From contig JABMOK010000160.1 in NCBI GenBank assembly GCA_013204155.1, forward strand, positions 1-42,863: a stretch of 42,863 bases of DNA, given 5' to 3'. Below the pieces are notes generated by a model, which was not told the DNA's origin, ran no database searches, and was given only the letters and a program-made list of their open reading frames with translations. Shown one piece after another: positions 42,148 to 42,863 of this stretch (positions are counted from its first letter, which is position 1; each line of letters starts with the position of its first letter). This stretch comes from Pseudohongiella sp. GTDB taxonomy: Bacteria; Pseudomonadota; Gammaproteobacteria; Pseudomonadales; Pseudohongiellaceae. The translations under genes were made by a program, and so were the position numbers.

Positions 42148-42863
42148 TTAATCAACTCCCTCATAGTAGTCTTTCCGGAAGTGATTCAACGCAACTTCTA
42201 CTTCCTCGCCTTCCGCACCCATGTGAAGCAATGCGGCTCGAGCTAGTTCTGCGCTGGCCTCAAGAGTCTCGGAAACGGTGAAGTACGCGCCGAGTTCTCT
42301 AAGATCTCGACACCTGGCCAGATCATGTGCGCGAGCAAAAACGGTAATATCCGGAAAAGCAGAGTGAAGGGTGGAGACAACCCGTTCTGCTGCATCCAGA
42401 TCATCAATTGAAACTATCACAAAGGGTGCATCAGCTGCGCCAACCGCCCGCAGAACTTCGGATCGCTGAGCATCTCCGAAATATACAGGCCTGCCGTCGG
42501 CACGCTCACGTTCCACCGTAGATGCATTGTGATCGATTGCCAGATACGGTATCTCCATCAAATTCAATATGTAGGCGATCCTCTTACCCATTCGGCCGAA
42601 TCCAGCGAGAATCACTGGCCTGCTTTCCTTCAATGTTTCGTTAATTTCAATATTGAGCATCCCCTTACCACTACTACGCGATAACAAATATATCCGGTAT
42701 GCCAATTTCTCGAGTATGGGAGTTATCAACATACTCAGCATGACGATAATAAGAAGTTGCTGGAATAATATTTCATCCAAAAGACTCAGACTATAAGCCA
42801 ATGTAAATAACACTAATGCGAATTCACCACTTTGTGCCAGTAATAAGGCAACGGAAAGGGCGG
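42148..42863 (-). CDS. KefB/KefC-type monovalent cation:proton antiporter (partial)
   Basis: The reading frame is open to the right window edge; the 5' end is missing. The visible part starts LLLAQSGEFALVLFTLAY, the last part of the CPA2 membrane domain, followed by a cytoplasmic TrkA-N (RCK) domain: VILAGFGRMGKRIAYILN (NAD-binding Rossmann motif GxGxxG) and SIDDLDAAERVV, FARAHDLARC. The C-terminus EVEVALNHFRKDYYEGV is not a known extra domain. It exports K+ or Na+ in exchange for protons, gated by NAD(H) or glutathione adducts in Kef relatives. A GTG at 42813 is internal. Confidence 0.88.
   Translation of the reverse strand, partial: ALSVALLLAQSGEFALVLFTLAYSLSLLDEILFQQLLIIVMLSMLITPILEKLAYRIYLLSRSSGKGMLNIEINETLKESRPVILAGFGRMGKRIAYILNLMEIPYLAIDHNASTVERERADGRPVYFGDAQRSEVLRAVGAADAPFVIVSIDDLDAAERVVSTLHSAFPDITVFARAHDLARCRDLRELGAYFTVSETLEASAELARAALLHMGAEGEEVEVALNHFRKDYYEGVD

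Noticed and set aside
1-42863. CRISPR arrays, tRNA, rRNA, riboswitches and replication origins
   Set aside because: I found no regularly spaced identical repeats, no cloverleaf or rRNA stretch, no DnaA box cluster and no known riboswitch motif in reading the sequence.

Overview
The window looks like chromosomal DNA of a free-living, probably marine, gammaproteobacterium. I infer this from PtsP, a biosynthetic SpeA/SpeB pair of E. coli type, a TonB-dependent receptor, many Sec-exported proteins, a KefB/C-type antiporter and REP-like repeats. There is no rRNA or tRNA gene and no marker that fixes the genus. Most genes have a good Shine-Dalgarno (SD) sequence, and several use TTG or GTG starts.

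Layout. 1-7170: an alpha/beta hydrolase, an MFS transporter divergent from a sodium:solute symporter, ptsP just downstream of the symporter, and a 55-residue Lys/Ala/Pro-rich histone-H1-like gene with a clean terminator. 7239-12195: a SRPBCC protein, a VOC protein, a PAL-like NHL lipoprotein and a TonB-dependent receptor. 12629-16599: two secreted proteins of unknown function (one rich in Met and His), then a two-gene module of a beta-sandwich-like secreted protein plus a cytochrome c/copper monooxygenase. 17062-21039: a frameshifted sensor kinase, a cupin, a small lipoprotein and a CopC-domain protein. 21409-25531: a second copy of the two-gene module in the opposite gene order, divergent from a membrane-anchored AraC-type regulator. 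25622-34625: a serine hydrolase, a third cytochrome c/copper monooxygenase with an N-terminal redoxin-like domain, a TIGR02466-type 2OG oxygenase, an RluA-type pseudouridine synthase, a PQQ dehydrogenase and a second PAL-like NHL protein. 34894-42863: a membrane-anchored hydrolase, a small secreted protein, a graveyard of a higB fragment, an IS3 orfA remnant and a structured repeat, then speB-speA, higBA, a DUF3820 gene between two ~265-bp structured direct repeats, and the end of a CPA2 antiporter cut by the window edge.

The most interesting theme is an exported oxidation system spread over 8.7-34.6 kb. Three paralogous proteins each join a c-type heme motif (CxxCH) to a domain that keeps the copper-ligand pattern of peptidylglycine alpha-hydroxylating monooxygenase (PHM): HH, H, HxH and Met. 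Two NHL beta-propellers resemble the partner lyase (PAL) of eukaryotic peptide amidation, and one of them keeps all three metal-binding His positions and the active-site Tyr. Around them lie a CopC-type copper protein, a Met/His-rich exported protein, a PQQ dehydrogenase, a TonB receptor and cupin/2OG oxygenases. I infer a periplasmic or surface pathway in which a type II copper site hydroxylates a substrate using electrons from cytochrome c, and a PAL-like propeller cleaves the product. The substrate is unknown. A perfect FNR/Anr-type palindrome and an AraC-type direct repeat upstream of two of the monooxygenases suggest regulation.
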